Positions 17,910 to 27,522 of a stretch of DNA of 64,000 nt are shown piece by piece; within the stretch, counting starts at the first letter, position 1, and each line of letters starts with the position of its first letter. Made by a program: the position numbers and the translations under genes. Location: positions 1 through 64,000 of the forward strand of contig NZ_FNEX01000023.1 in NCBI RefSeq assembly GCF_900100435.1. Direction: 5' to 3'. The notes under the pieces were generated by a model. That model searched no databases, was not told where the DNA came from, and was given only the letters and a program-made list of their open reading frames with translations. Source of the stretch: Pedobacter sp. ok626. GTDB lineage: Bacteria; Bacteroidota; Bacteroidia; Sphingobacteriales; Sphingobacteriaceae.

Positions 17910-20900
17910 ATGAGCGAAGAAATAGAAAACAACATAAACGAAGAAAACAAACATACCGTAATTCCTATCAATGGGCTCTACGAAAACTGGTTCCTCGATT
18001 ATGCTTCTTATGTAATTCTGGATCGCGCGGTACCACACATCAATGACGGCTTGAAGCCGGTACAGCGTCGTATTATGCACTCCCTGAAAGAGATGGATGA
18101 TGGGCGTTTTAATAAGGCTGCCAACGTGATCGGAAATACGATGAAGTATCATCCACATGGTGATGCCTCTATTGGTGATGCAATGGTGCAAATTGGTCAG
18201 AAAGATTTATTGATCGATTGTCAGGGTAACTGGGGAGATCCAATTACTGGTGATAATGCAGCTGCTCCCCGTTATATTGAAGCCAGGTTGTCTAAATTTG
18301 CCAACGAAGTGGTATTTAATGGCGATACAACCATTTGGCAACTGAGCTATGATGGGCGTAATAATGAACCAGTAACCTTACCTGTTAAGTTTCCTTTACT
18401 GCTGGCACAAGGTGCCGAAGGTATTGCAGTGGGTTTGGCTACAAAGGTAATGCCCCACAACTTTATCGAATTGCTGGATGCTTCTATAGAAGTTTTACAA
18501 GGACAGCGACCTAATATTTTGCCCGATTTCTTTACCGGCGGTATGGCTGATTTTTCTGCCTATAACGAAGGTATGCGTGGAGGTAGGATCAGGGTAAGGG
18601 CAAAAATTACTGAGAAGGATAAAAAGACCCTGGTCATTACCGAAATCCCTTACAGTACAACTACAGGTTCGGTTATTGACAGTATTTTATTAGCCAACGA
18701 TAAGGGCAAAATTAAGATCAAGAAGATTGAGGACAATACTGCTGCTCATGTAGAGATTGTTATTCAACTGGCTCCCGGTATTTCTCCTGATGTGACCATT
18801 GATGCTTTGTATGCATTTACCTCATGCGAAGTTTCGATTTCTCCAAATACCTGTATCATTAAAGATGAAAAGCCTCAATTTTTAAGTGTAAATGATATTC
18901 TTACCCAGAATACCATGCACACCAAGGCCTTGTTGAAAAAGGAATTGGAAATTAAATTACATGAGCTGCAGGAAAAAATATTCTTTAGTTCTTTGTTAAA
19001 GATCTTCATCCAGGAAGGGATGTACAAAAATGCTGAGTACGAAAACTCAGGTAATTTTGATATCGTTGTTGAGGTCTTAAACTCATTGTTTGAACCATTT
19101 AAACCTGATTTATACAGAGAAATACTACCCGAGGATTTTAAGAAGCTGATTGATAAACCAATGAGCAGCATTACCCGCTTCGATGTTAAAAAAGCGGATG
19201 ATCAGATGAAAGCCCTATCGGATGAGATTAAAGTGGTTAAAAATCACCTGCGCCACCTTACCGAATATGCTATTGCCTGGTTTCAAAAACTGAAAGATAA
19301 ATATAGTAAGGGAAGGGAACGTAAAACTGAAATCCGCTTGTTTGACCGTGTTGAGGCTTCTAAAGTGGCCTTGGCTAACGTGAAGTTATATCTGAATCGT
19401 GAAGACGGTTTTATTGGCACAGGCTTGCGAAAGGATGAGTTTGTTGCAGATTGTTCGGATATTGATGAGGTGATTGTGTTTAGGGAAGATGGAAAATGCA
19501 TCATTACTAAAGTAGCAGATAAAACCTTTGTTGGTAAAGGTATATTACATGCCCAGGTATTTAAAAAGGGTGATGAACGTACGGTTTACAACATGATCTA
19601 TAAAGATGGTGCGAGTGGGATTTCTTATATCAAGCGTTTTGCTGTTGTTGGAGTTACGCGTGATAAAGAGTACGATTTAACAAAGGGTAGCAAAGGCTCC
19701 AAAGTGTTGTATTTTACCGCTAATCCAAACGGAGAAGCAGAAATTGTAACTGTACAGCTTAAGCCTCATACTAAACTGAAGAAATTGCAATTTGACCTGG
19801 ACTTTGCCGAAATAGCAATTAAAGGGCGTGGCTCGCAGGGAAATATTGTATCCAAATATCCGGTTAAAAAGATTTTACTGAAGAGTAAAGGGGTTTCTAC
19901 TTTATCTGGATTGAAAATCTGGTATGATGATTTGTTGAGAAGGCTTAATGTTGATGGTAGAGGTAAGTATCTTGGTGAATTTGATGGGGATGATAAAATC
20001 TTACAGGTACACAAAGATGGTTGGTATGAACTCAGTACATTTGAACTCAGCAATCACTTTGATGCCGATTTGATCTTGATTCAGAAGTTTGATCCAGAAA
20101 AACCTTTTGCTTTAGTACAGTATGAAGGTAAGGCGAAGAACTACTTTATAAAAAGGTTTGTTTTTGAACCGATTGGCGTTGGTAAAAAACAAAGTCTGAT
20201 TAGTGAGGAGAGCGGGTCTAAATTCTTATACTTAACCAGTAATCCGGCAGCTGTACTTACGGTAGATGTATTGAAAGGAAAAACTCAAATTCCAGAAACG
20301 TTAGAGATTGTATTGTCTGAGTTTATTGACGTGAAGGGAATTAAGGCGAATGGAAACAGGCTTACTGCCCATGATGTTAAAAACATTACCATTTCTAACA
20401 ACAAAGAGATCGAATTGGAAGAAGAGGTAAAAGCTGTTTCTGCAACTGCAGACGGTTCAGCCGCTGAGGACTCAATGAATGAGCCAGGTGAAGGGCCTGT
20501 TGGAGACGTAGTAGATTTGGTTCAGGATAATGATGAGGAGGAACTTGTGGACCCGGCATTGAGTAAAGATGCGGACGAAGAAGAGGTTCCATTGCCTCAG
20601 ACCGATGTGGAAATAGCAGGTGGAGTAGCAGAAGAAGCACCTGCAGCCATTAGCGAGACACCTGCACCGAAACCTAAGAAAGTTTTTGAAAGTAAAACTG
20701 TAATTAAAGCTCCAGTTGAAACAGCAGTGCCAGAAGCAAATATAGAAGAGGCTAAACAGCCGATAGTCGGAAAAGAGGCTCTTGCAGAAGAGGGAGAAAT
20801 TTCTCCTCCGGCACCGGAGAAACCGAAAAAGGCATGGGGAAGTTCCGCTGCAAAACCGACGAAACCTGCAGAGGCGACTAAATCCGAAGAAACTGCTAAA

Positions 20901-21101
20901 CCTGTTGAGGTTACAAAAACTGAAACAGTAATGCCTGCTGAAGAAAAATCGGAAGAAGATTTAAAAACAAAAGAGAAACCGGCTGCTCAGCCAGTGGAGG
21001 AACCTAAAAAAGAAGGAAAACCTGTTAAGAAAATTGATTTCGAAATCACCAATCCTGAGGACATCAAGATTGATGATAAAGGTCAATTAGGCTTCTTCTA
21101 G
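17910..21101 (+). CDS. parC: DNA topoisomerase IV subunit A with long C-terminal tail
   Basis: DNA-cleaving subunit of topoisomerase IV, partner of the ParE at 5019. The N-terminal breakage-reunion domain shows LDRAVPHINDGLKPVQRRI, MKYHPHGDASIGDAMV and AAPRYIEARLS, with catalytic Tyr about residue 122. A coiled-coil and gate region follows to about 490, then a beta-pinwheel DNA-wrapping domain to about 820. The last 240 or so residues are Glu/Pro/Ala/Lys-rich and look disordered; they end in a short ordered-looking segment closing with GQLGFF. At 1063 residues it is longer than typical ParC/GyrA (about 750-900). I start it at the ATG (17910); a TTG one codon earlier is also open. It converges on the M1 peptidase gene with 6 bases between them. 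Confidence 0.9.
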   Translation: MSEEIENNINEENKHTVIPINGLYENWFLDYASYVILDRAVPHINDGLKPVQRRIMHSLKEMDDGRFNKAANVIGNTMKYHPHGDASIGDAMVQIGQKDLLIDCQGNWGDPITGDNAAAPRYIEARLSKFANEVVFNGDTTIWQLSYDGRNNEPVTLPVKFPLLLAQGAEGIAVGLATKVMPHNFIELLDASIEVLQGQRPNILPDFFTGGMADFSAYNEGMRGGRIRVRAKITEKDKKTLVITEIPYSTTTGSVIDSILLANDKGKIKIKKIEDNTAAHVEIVIQLAPGISPDVTIDALYAFTSCEVSISPNTCIIKDEKPQFLSVNDILTQNTMHTKALLKKELEIKLHELQEKIFFSSLLKIFIQEGMYKNAEYENSGNFDIVVEVLNSLFEPFKPDLYREILPEDFKKLIDKPMSSITRFDVKKADDQMKALSDEIKVVKNHLRHLTEYAIAWFQKLKDKYSKGRERKTEIRLFDRVEASKVALANVKLYLNREDGFIGTGLRKDEFVADCSDIDEVIVFREDGKCIITKVADKTFVGKGILHAQVFKKGDERTVYNMIYKDGASGISYIKRFAVVGVTRDKEYDLTKGSKGSKVLYFTANPNGEAEIVTVQLKPHTKLKKLQFDLDFAEIAIKGRGSQGNIVSKYPVKKILLKSKGVSTLSGLKIWYDDLLRRLNVDGRGKYLGEFDGDDKILQVHKDGWYELSTFELSNHFDADLILIQKFDPEKPFALVQYEGKAKNYFIKRFVFEPIGVGKKQSLISEESGSKFLYLTSNPAAVLTVDVLKGKTQIPETLEIVLSEFIDVKGIKANGNRLTAHDVKNITISNNKEIELEEEVKAVSATADGSAAEDSMNEPGEGPVGDVVDLVQDNDEEELVDPALSKDADEEEVPLPQTDVEIAGGVAEEAPAAISETPAPKPKKVFESKTVIKAPVETAVPEANIEEAKQPIVGKEALAEEGEISPPAPEKPKKAWGSSAAKPTKPAEATKSEETAKPVEVTKTETVMPAEEKSEEDLKTKEKPAAQPVEEPKKEGKPVKKIDFEITNPEDIKIDDKGQLGFF

Positions 21102-21107
21102 ATAAAA

Positions 21108-23435
21108 CTAGCGCTGCCTGGATTGTTGCATAGGATTTGATCCTGTAGATGATCCACGCGGCGCTTGTTGTTGTTTAAACAGTTCAAAGCGCGAAGGCTG
21201 GCTTTTCCTTGGCCAAGAGTTATTTTGCTCATCAATGTCTGCAGTTTCACGATAAGGATCTAGTTGTATCGATACGACTTCCTTGTCTTTAGCAAAAACC
21301 TTAGTTACCTTATTCTCGTCTTTTCTCCAGATGTATGCAGGAATACGATCTACCTCTTTAGTGCCGTCTTTAAAAGTCCATTCTATAATGATAGGCATCA
21401 CTAATCCACCTTCATTGGAGAAGTCCAGCTCATAAAAATTCTTTTTGCTTTCATAGAGTTTTCGTTCATCAGGAGATAGGCTACTCATGTAATTCTGAAA
21501 GTCCTGATCAGCAGATTTGCTGACTTCAAAACGGTTGAATTTGTTGTAAAAATCTAATAGGCTGGTATCTTGTTCTACAGCGAATTTAATACCTTCTTTG
21601 CGATTGCGCTCTCTTCCAATATTATACAAGTCCTTGTCATATGCTTTTTTGTTTTCGATATTTTCAGTCATTTGATTTTTACTATCCAAGCGGTAATAGC
21701 GAACATCATTAAGCGAAATGTCTACAGGATCAGTTCCAAAGAACCAGCCTCTCCAGAACCAGTCAAGGTCAACGGCAGAGGCATCTTCCAGTGTTCTGAA
21801 CAGATCAGCGGGTGTAGGGTGCTTAAAGGCCCAGCGTTTTGCATACTCCTTAAAAGCGTAATCAAAAAGTTCTCTCCCCATTACGGTTTCCCTTAAAATG
21901 TTTAAAGCTGTAGCTGGCTTAGCATAAGCATTGGGACCAAAGTTGATGATGTTTTCAGAATTGGTCATTATAGGTTCCAATTGGTCCTTAGGCATCTTCA
22001 TATAATCTACGATTTTATGAGCTGGACCACGTTGAGAGGGATAATTATTGTCCCAGGCTTGTTCGGCCATATATTGGCAGAAAGTATTCAATCCTTCGTC
22101 CATCCAAGACCATTGACGTTCGTCCGAATTCACAATCATTGGGAAAAAGTTGTGTCCTACTTCATGAATGATCACTCCAATCATACCATATTTGATGGCT
22201 TCAGTATAAGTGCCATCCTTTTCTGCCCGGCCATAATTGAAACAAATCATTGGATACTCCATTCCGTTTGCCGCCTCTACAGAAATAGCTACTGGGTAGG
22301 GGTAAGGTATAGTATGTTTAGAATATTCTTTTAAAGTATGAGCAACTACTTTAGTGGAGTACTTGTTGTATAGTGGGTAAGCCTCTGGACCGTAATAGGA
22401 CATAGCCATAATCTTTTTGCCGTTGATATGGGTTGCCAAGGCATCCCAAACTAATCTACGGGATGATACCCAGGCAAAATCCCTGACATTTTCTGCGGTG
22501 TAGGTCCAGGTTTTTTTAGCAGATGATTTTTTGCTCATTGCTGATTTTACTTCAGCCAGATTTACAATTTCTAAAGGTGTTTTTGCTGTTTGCGCTGCAT
22601 TCCATCTTTTTAAGCTGGTTGCATTAAGTACCTGGGTATAATTCTGACACTCGCCAGTGGCACCAACAACGTGATCGGCCGGAACAGTCATGTTTACTTT
22701 GTAATTGCCAAAAGCAAGAGCAAATTCCCCGCGACCTTCAAATTGCTTGTTTTGCCATCCCTGAAAATCAGAATAAACAGCCATACGTGGAAACCATTGT
22801 GTAATCGTAAACAAGTAATTGTCATCTTCTGGAAAATACTCATAACCACCTCTGCCACCATCGGCAATTCGGTTTGCTATCTTATAATTCCAGATTATTT
22901 TAAGTTTGTATTTCTGTTTAGGTTGTAAAACAAAGGGAAGGTCGATACGCATCATCGTATTATTGATGGTATAAGGTATTGCTGTTCCTTTCTCGTCAGT
23001 TACCTTTAATATGTTTACCCCAAGATCATTCGGGGGATTGATGATATCCGACAATCTTTTGTAACCCACTTGTTCTGACATTCGGCTACCTTCAGTCAGT
23101 TTGTTGTCGCTGGTTGCTTTATGTTGATTCTCATCTAGCTGCACCCATAAATAGCTTAAAGGATCGGGAGAGTTGTTATAATAGGTAATGGTCTCAGCAC
23201 CATTTAATCGAAGGTTTTTCTCATCAAGCTCCGCGTTAATTTCGTAATCGGCACGTTGTTGCCAATAAGCTGGTCCCGGTGCTCCGGATGCAGAACGGTA
23301 CATGTTTGGGTCCGAAATGATGGTGCCCAGTTGTTCAAACTTATTTCCGTGATTGGAACCTGGGTTGTTTATATACTGACTAAATGCGTTTGTGCTGAAT
23401 ATAAGGGCAATGAAAAACAAAAAGTTCTTATTCAT
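21108..23435 (-). CDS. M1-family zinc metallopeptidase, secreted
   Basis: 775 residues with a signal peptide (cleavage near NAFSQ, residue 20). The aminopeptidase N-type catalytic domain has HEVGH (424-428) and a third zinc ligand Glu447 exactly 18 residues further on (WMDEGLN). The NGMEYP segment (390-395) replaces the GAMEN exopeptidase motif of classical members. The C-terminal end is Gln/Arg/Ser-rich. The likely role is periplasmic or surface peptide degradation. It is transcribed after the HupE-like gene (23-base gap). The pairing of this gene with HupE-like and DUF6702 genes is something I recall as recurrent in Bacteroidota, which would suggest a shared, perhaps metal-linked, task (inference). 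Confidence 0.9.
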   Translation of the reverse strand: MNKNFLFFIALIFSTNAFSQYINNPGSNHGNKFEQLGTIISDPNMYRSASGAPGPAYWQQRADYEINAELDEKNLRLNGAETITYYNNSPDPLSYLWVQLDENQHKATSDNKLTEGSRMSEQVGYKRLSDIINPPNDLGVNILKVTDEKGTAIPYTINNTMMRIDLPFVLQPKQKYKLKIIWNYKIANRIADGGRGGYEYFPEDDNYLFTITQWFPRMAVYSDFQGWQNKQFEGRGEFALAFGNYKVNMTVPADHVVGATGECQNYTQVLNATSLKRWNAAQTAKTPLEIVNLAEVKSAMSKKSSAKKTWTYTAENVRDFAWVSSRRLVWDALATHINGKKIMAMSYYGPEAYPLYNKYSTKVVAHTLKEYSKHTIPYPYPVAISVEAANGMEYPMICFNYGRAEKDGTYTEAIKYGMIGVIIHEVGHNFFPMIVNSDERQWSWMDEGLNTFCQYMAEQAWDNNYPSQRGPAHKIVDYMKMPKDQLEPIMTNSENIINFGPNAYAKPATALNILRETVMGRELFDYAFKEYAKRWAFKHPTPADLFRTLEDASAVDLDWFWRGWFFGTDPVDISLNDVRYYRLDSKNQMTENIENKKAYDKDLYNIGRERNRKEGIKFAVEQDTSLLDFYNKFNRFEVSKSADQDFQNYMSSLSPDERKLYESKKNFYELDFSNEGGLVMPIIIEWTFKDGTKEVDRIPAYIWRKDENKVTKVFAKDKEVVSIQLDPYRETADIDEQNNSWPRKSQPSRFELFKQQQAPRGSSTGSNPMQQSRQR

Positions 23436-23458
23436 GGGGAGGTTGGTATTTGTTTTTT

Positions 23459-24046
23459 TTACGGAAGTAATGCTGGAAACCTTTCTGCTGCCATTACGAA
23501 CGATATTCCAAATATAGCCGATGAAAGAAAGAAATTATAATCCCATCGCTTTATTTTTACAATCCAGATCAGGATAAATGATAATATTAAAATTCCGACA
23601 ACGATGATAAGCTGACCAAATTCCAGCCCGACATTGAAAGCGAACAATTCGGCCGTTATACTGCTACTTTTGCCCAATAAGCTCCTTAGGTAATTTGAAA
23701 ATCCTAATCCATGAATTAGTCCAAAAAACAACGCCATAGTGTATTTGAACCGCTGGCCTTTTGGTTTTTGTCGTTTACTCAAAATATTTGATATCGCAGT
23801 GATCAGGATGGTAACAGGAATAAGGAATTCAATTAAAGGTGTATTTACACTAATCACCTTAAATATACTTAAAGCGAGGGTAACACTATGACCAATCGTA
23901 AATGCCGTAACGAGGATCAATACTTTCTTCCAATCGGTTAAAGTATAAGTTCCACAAAGTGCGATTACAAATAAAATGTGGTCATATCCCCGCCAGTCTA
24001 AAATATGTTGCCAGCCTAATTGAAAATAAAGGGAGAAGTCCTGCAT
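23459..24046 (-). CDS. HupE/UreJ-family membrane protein
   Basis: 195 residues with about six hydrophobic segments and the family signature near the N-terminus (LGWQHILDWRGYDHILFVIAL), its histidines and aspartate matching the proposed metal site, plus AFTIGHSVTLALS and FGLIHGLGFSNYL. HupE/UreJ proteins are nickel/cobalt-type permeases or accessory proteins of metalloenzymes. No hydrogenase or urease gene lies in the window, so the substrate here is unknown. It is first of a two-gene unit with the M1 peptidase and divergent from the DUF6702 gene. Confidence 0.85.
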   Translation of the reverse strand: MQDFSLYFQLGWQHILDWRGYDHILFVIALCGTYTLTDWKKVLILVTAFTIGHSVTLALSIFKVISVNTPLIEFLIPVTILITAISNILSKRQKPKGQRFKYTMALFFGLIHGLGFSNYLRSLLGKSSSITAELFAFNVGLEFGQLIIVVGILILSFILIWIVKIKRWDYNFFLSSAIFGISFVMAAERFPALLP

Positions 24047-24112
24047 CGAATAAAATCGTAAATTAGCTAATTAATTATAGCAATATCCTTATTTAGATTA
24101 AGAAAAACAACT

Positions 24113-24589
24113 ATGTGGCAATTGTTACTCCTTTTTTGGTTAAATATATTCCACCCTTTTTATGTTAGTGTAATCGAAATCGTGTACAATAAAAATCCAG
24201 GAACTGTACAGGTGAGTGTGCGGATTTTCTTTGATGATTTTGAAAAAACATTAGAGAAAAGAAACAAAACTAAAGTGAATATTTTAAAGCCTGTGAACAA
24301 GAAAGAGGTTGATGCGATGATTGCTGCCTATATAAAAGATCATTTGAAAGTTAGTGTGAATGATAAAAATTTGGATTTAAAATTCCGGGGTTATGAAATA
24401 GAGGAGGATGCTGCCTGGTGTTATTTCGAAACGTCACAAGTTGGGGGCATTAAGCAACTTCATGTTAAAAATGATATTCTATTTGAACAGCATAGCTCAC
24501 AAAGCAATATGATCCATGCAATCGTAGATGGAAAGCGAAAAAGCACCAAGTTAGATAATCCGAAAAGCGAGGCCGATTTTACTTACTGA
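24113..24589 (+). CDS. DUF6702-family secreted protein
   Basis: 158 residues. The hydrophobic start (residues 1-17) is followed by HPFYVSVIEIVYN, the conserved opening of DUF6702 proteins after signal cleavage. The rest is predicted alpha/beta, with FFDDFEKTLEK and a RGYEIEEDAAWCYFE block. Function unknown. It is divergent from the HupE-like gene with 66 bases between them; the recurring neighbourhood suggests a link to HupE and the peptidase. A strong terminator follows. Confidence 0.75.
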   Translation: MWQLLLLFWLNIFHPFYVSVIEIVYNKNPGTVQVSVRIFFDDFEKTLEKRNKTKVNILKPVNKKEVDAMIAAYIKDHLKVSVNDKNLDLKFRGYEIEEDAAWCYFETSQVGGIKQLHVKNDILFEQHSSQSNMIHAIVDGKRKSTKLDNPKSEADFTY

Positions 24590-24690
24590 TTTTCTTTATT
24601 GTTGAAGTACCATCCTTTAGCCCTTGTTGCTATTTCTGGTCTCTTTTTACGAATTGCAATGTGCTAGAAAGAATAGCGAAAGCTAATTCA

Positions 24691-24734
24691 AAAAAGAGCC
24701 CGCTGTCAATTGATTTTGACAGCGGGCTCTTTTT
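24691..24734. terminator. Bidirectional intrinsic terminator
   Basis: A perfect 19-bp stem (24691-24709 with 24716-24734) with a 6-base loop, GC-rich core GAGCCCGCTGTC and terminal A5/T5. It separates the convergent DUF6702 and lipoprotein genes. Confidence 0.9.
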
Positions 24735-24748
24735 GTAAAGTATTTTAC

Positions 24749-25807
24749 TTATTGATACTGGATATATATTGGTACTGGCTTTAATTTCATTAAATCTTCA
24801 GGTGTCATTAATCTGTTTGGAGCTTTCTTTAAATCATTTTTATAGAAAAGCTTGAACCCTGTAAACTGAACTGGTTCAGAGTAGATAAAGTGACGATAAG
24901 TTCCCTTTTTAAGCTCAGGTTCACCCCATCCATCCATGTGCATTACAATCTGAACTTCTGGACGAAGTTTAATGTTTTGGTAATTGGTGACCATTTTTTT
25001 TGTAAAACGATGTACTACAAATACTTTAGGAGGCAGATTGTATTTTTTTACGATGTCAGCCAGATGCTGGGAAACAAAGTTAATATCTGCAGCGTCATAG
25101 GTTCCAATTTTTTTACCTGGCAAGGTGCCATCTTTCATAGAGAACTCTGGATCAATACCTAAATGTACATAAGGCAACTGTAAGTATTTTTCGATGTGCG
25201 GGAGTTCTGCTTTAATATTACTAAGGGCAACTTGTAAGTCTAAGAATACAATAGTATTAGGACGCATTTTAGCGATAGCTAATACTGAATCAATCTGACT
25301 GTTGGCCATTCTATTGATATACTTTCCGTCTTTACCTGGTGTTCCACTCGCTACAGCAGCGATATAATGTAGCCCTGCCTGTACAGGAGTTGATGGATCT
25401 ACTTTTTCCCAATGTTTAATTTCAACATTTAGCCTTTTCCACATTTCTTTAGGTGCATATTCACCTAAAGCCCCCATTTTCTTGGAGTGTAAATTACCAT
25501 AATAAACAACAATGCGTTTAAAGGGTAGAATTGCGCCTGCCAATGGATAAGGCTGTTTTTTTACTGGCCATTTCCCAGTGGTGTCGCCGTTAGCTAGTTT
25601 TGTTAATAAGGCATTATACTTAGCCGTGTCAACCGGTTTGCGGGTATCCACGTCTTCTGTTTCTACTGAGTCGATTGATACAGTATCGCCGGTAGCGGTT
25701 ACTTTGATTTGTCCTTTTGCTTTTTTCGCATCAGAAGCACAACTGGTCAATAAAGCCATGGTTGCTGTGCTGATTAAAAGAATGGCCGCCAGATGAGGTA
25801 TTTTCAT
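24749..25807 (-). CDS. Uncharacterised lipoprotein, TIM-barrel-like
   Basis: 352 residues. The lipoprotein signal ends in LTSC (Cys about 23), followed by a Thr/Val/Asp/Lys-rich linker. From about residue 90 the sequence alternates strands and helices (FKRIVVYYGNLHS; AGLHYIAAVASG; NTIVFLDLQVALS; VHLGIDPEFSM; PKVFVVHRFT; VQIVMHMDGWG), a pattern suggesting a TIM barrel with acidic residues at strand ends (D in FLDLQ, D and E in GIDPEF). That would fit a hydrolase, but I do not recognise the family and claim no activity. It is last in a minus-strand run after the methyltransferase (65-base gap) and may be independently expressed. Confidence 0.7.
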   Translation of the reverse strand: MKIPHLAAILLISTATMALLTSCASDAKKAKGQIKVTATGDTVSIDSVETEDVDTRKPVDTAKYNALLTKLANGDTTGKWPVKKQPYPLAGAILPFKRIVVYYGNLHSKKMGALGEYAPKEMWKRLNVEIKHWEKVDPSTPVQAGLHYIAAVASGTPGKDGKYINRMANSQIDSVLAIAKMRPNTIVFLDLQVALSNIKAELPHIEKYLQLPYVHLGIDPEFSMKDGTLPGKKIGTYDAADINFVSQHLADIVKKYNLPPKVFVVHRFTKKMVTNYQNIKLRPEVQIVMHMDGWGEPELKKGTYRHFIYSEPVQFTGFKLFYKNDLKKAPNRLMTPEDLMKLKPVPIYIQYQ

Positions 25808-25872
25808 AGATATAATGTTTGATTGAAAACGAATATAAAAACGTTTAGTGTGTTTAATGTAGAAATTTAATT

Positions 25873-26757
25873 TTATTTAAACGAGTTGAACTTGCCGAAA
25901 ACACCTAATGGTAATTTAATACCCGAAGTGGCTTGAAGGTAAAGCTCTCCCGTTTCTAGATTTTTAACTTGCGGAAAAGAAGTTTTAATTAGATTCTCTA
26001 CAATTACTGATGAAAATCCTAATGAATATGTGTTTAGGATTAAAAAATGTTCTTGCTCATCCAGCAGCTGAACCACTTCCATCATCATCTCCTGAATATG
26101 ATCTTCCAGTTTCCACTTTTCTCCATTAGGGCCATGTCCAAATGCAGGTGGATCTAAGATGATTCCATTGTATTTTTTACCGCGCTTTAACTCTCTTTTT
26201 ACAAATTTTAAGGCATCTTCAACTACCCATCGAACATCTTTCAGTTTTGAAAGCTCTTGATTTTCGTTAGCCCAGTTTACAACTTGTTTTATGGAATCGA
26301 CGTGAGTTGTGTCTGCTCCGGCGGCTTTAGCGATTAAAGAGGCAGCACCGGTATAGGCAAATAAATTTAATACTTTAGGAACAGGAGTTTTAAACTTTTT
26401 GATGGAAGAAGAAATGTAATCCCAGTTTACCGCTTGCTCGGGAAATACCCCAACATGCTTAAAAGAGGTTAGTCCAAGACGTAAATTGATGGTTACATCA
26501 TCGTTGGTATATTCAACATTCCATCTGTCTGGCAGATGTGCGGAGCTTTTTACCCATTCGCCTGAAGTTGCCGAACGGCCTTTAAATTTGATATGGGTTA
26601 GCTTTTTCCATTCTTGATCCGATATTGTCTTTTTCCATACAGCCTGAGGCTCTGGTCTGGACAATATTAAATTTCCAAAACGTTCTAATTTTTCAAAATC
26701 ACCACAATCAATTAACTCATAATCTTTCCAGTGAGTGGGGGTTAACAGGCTTATCAT
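25873..26757 (-). CDS. RlmI/RlmK-like SAM-dependent methyltransferase
   Basis: 294 residues with a Rossmann-type SAM-binding core: motif I LNLFAYTGAASLIAKAAGA (about 137-155), an acidic strand end at THVDS, and motif IV ILDPPAFGHG (about 200-209). The DPPAF motif with the preceding LFAYTG resembles 23S rRNA cytosine/guanine methyltransferases of the RlmI/RlmK type. The N-terminal 110 residues do not look like a PUA domain, so the exact RNA target is uncertain. It begins 12 bases after the Mla-type ATPase gene and is probably co-transcribed with it, though no functional link is obvious. Confidence 0.8.
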   Translation of the reverse strand: MISLLTPTHWKDYELIDCGDFEKLERFGNLILSRPEPQAVWKKTISDQEWKKLTHIKFKGRSATSGEWVKSSAHLPDRWNVEYTNDDVTINLRLGLTSFKHVGVFPEQAVNWDYISSSIKKFKTPVPKVLNLFAYTGAASLIAKAAGADTTHVDSIKQVVNWANENQELSKLKDVRWVVEDALKFVKRELKRGKKYNGIILDPPAFGHGPNGEKWKLEDHIQEMMMEVVQLLDEQEHFLILNTYSLGFSSVIVENLIKTSFPQVKNLETGELYLQATSGIKLPLGVFGKFNSFK

Positions 26758-26769
26758 AAAATGGATATA

Positions 26770-27522
26770 TTAAAATTTTCCTTTTGCTGCCTTCATAAAG
26801 CGGCTGGCAAAAACAAAGTCATTTAGTTCTTGAACATCTGTGTGGGCAATTTCTTTATTGGAACCTTCCCAGAATTTTTTTCCATCGTGAAGGAAAATTA
26901 TATAGTCGCCAATACCCATTACTGAGTTCATATCGTGGGTAACTACAATGGTTGTGGTATTATATTCTTCAGTTAGTTCCTTAATTAACTCATCAATTAC
27001 AATTGATGTTTTGGGGTCAAGTCCCGAATTTGGCTCATCAACGAATAAATATTTCGGGTTCATGGCAATTGCCCTGGCAATGCCTACACGCTTTTTCATC
27101 CCTCCAGAAAGTTCTGCAGGGAAAAGCTTGTTCTTGCCTTCCAGGTTTACGCGTTCCAGACAAAAGTTAACTCTTTCGAGTTTTTCTTTGCGACTTTGCT
27201 CGGTAAACATATTTAAAGGAAACATGATGTTCTCTTCAACCGTCATGGAATCAAATAAGGCAGATCCCTGGAACAGCATTCCGATTTCTTTTCTAATCTG
27301 AATCCTTTCTTCAAAGTTCATGGTTGTAAACTCTCTGTCGTCGTACTCTACAGTACCTTTTTCAGGTTGATGTAAGCCGATCATACATTTTAACAGGGTT
27401 GTTTTTCCCGAACCTGAACCGCCAATAATTAAATTGGTTACGCCAGCTTCAAATTTACCCGATATGCCTTTTAGGACTTCATTATCACCAAATGATTTGT
27501 AAATGTCTTTGATTTCGATCAT
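26770..27522 (-). CDS. MlaF-type ABC transporter ATPase
   Basis: 250 residues. Walker A is GGSGSGKTT, the signature LSGGMKKRVGIARA, Walker B LFVDEPNSGLD and the switch His VVTHDM. The GGM signature variant and the size match the ATPase of Mla-type (MCE) phospholipid transporters. Its ATG overlaps the permease stop by 4 bases, so the two are translationally coupled. The MCE substrate-binding subunit is not in the window. The role is inner-membrane ATPase of a lipid-transport complex that maintains outer-membrane asymmetry (family knowledge). Confidence 0.88.
   Translation of the reverse strand: MIEIKDIYKSFGDNEVLKGISGKFEAGVTNLIIGGSGSGKTTLLKCMIGLHQPEKGTVEYDDREFTTMNFEERIQIRKEIGMLFQGSALFDSMTVEENIMFPLNMFTEQSRKEKLERVNFCLERVNLEGKNKLFPAELSGGMKKRVGIARAIAMNPKYLFVDEPNSGLDPKTSIVIDELIKELTEEYNTTTIVVTHDMNSVMGIGDYIIFLHDGKKFWEGSNKEIAHTDVQELNDFVFASRFMKAAKGKF

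Noticed and set aside
5019..21101. Reading the two topoisomerase genes as gyrB and gyrA
   Set aside because: The B subunit lacks the long GyrB insertion and the A subunit looks ParC-like; topoisomerase IV fits better, though only a tree would settle it.
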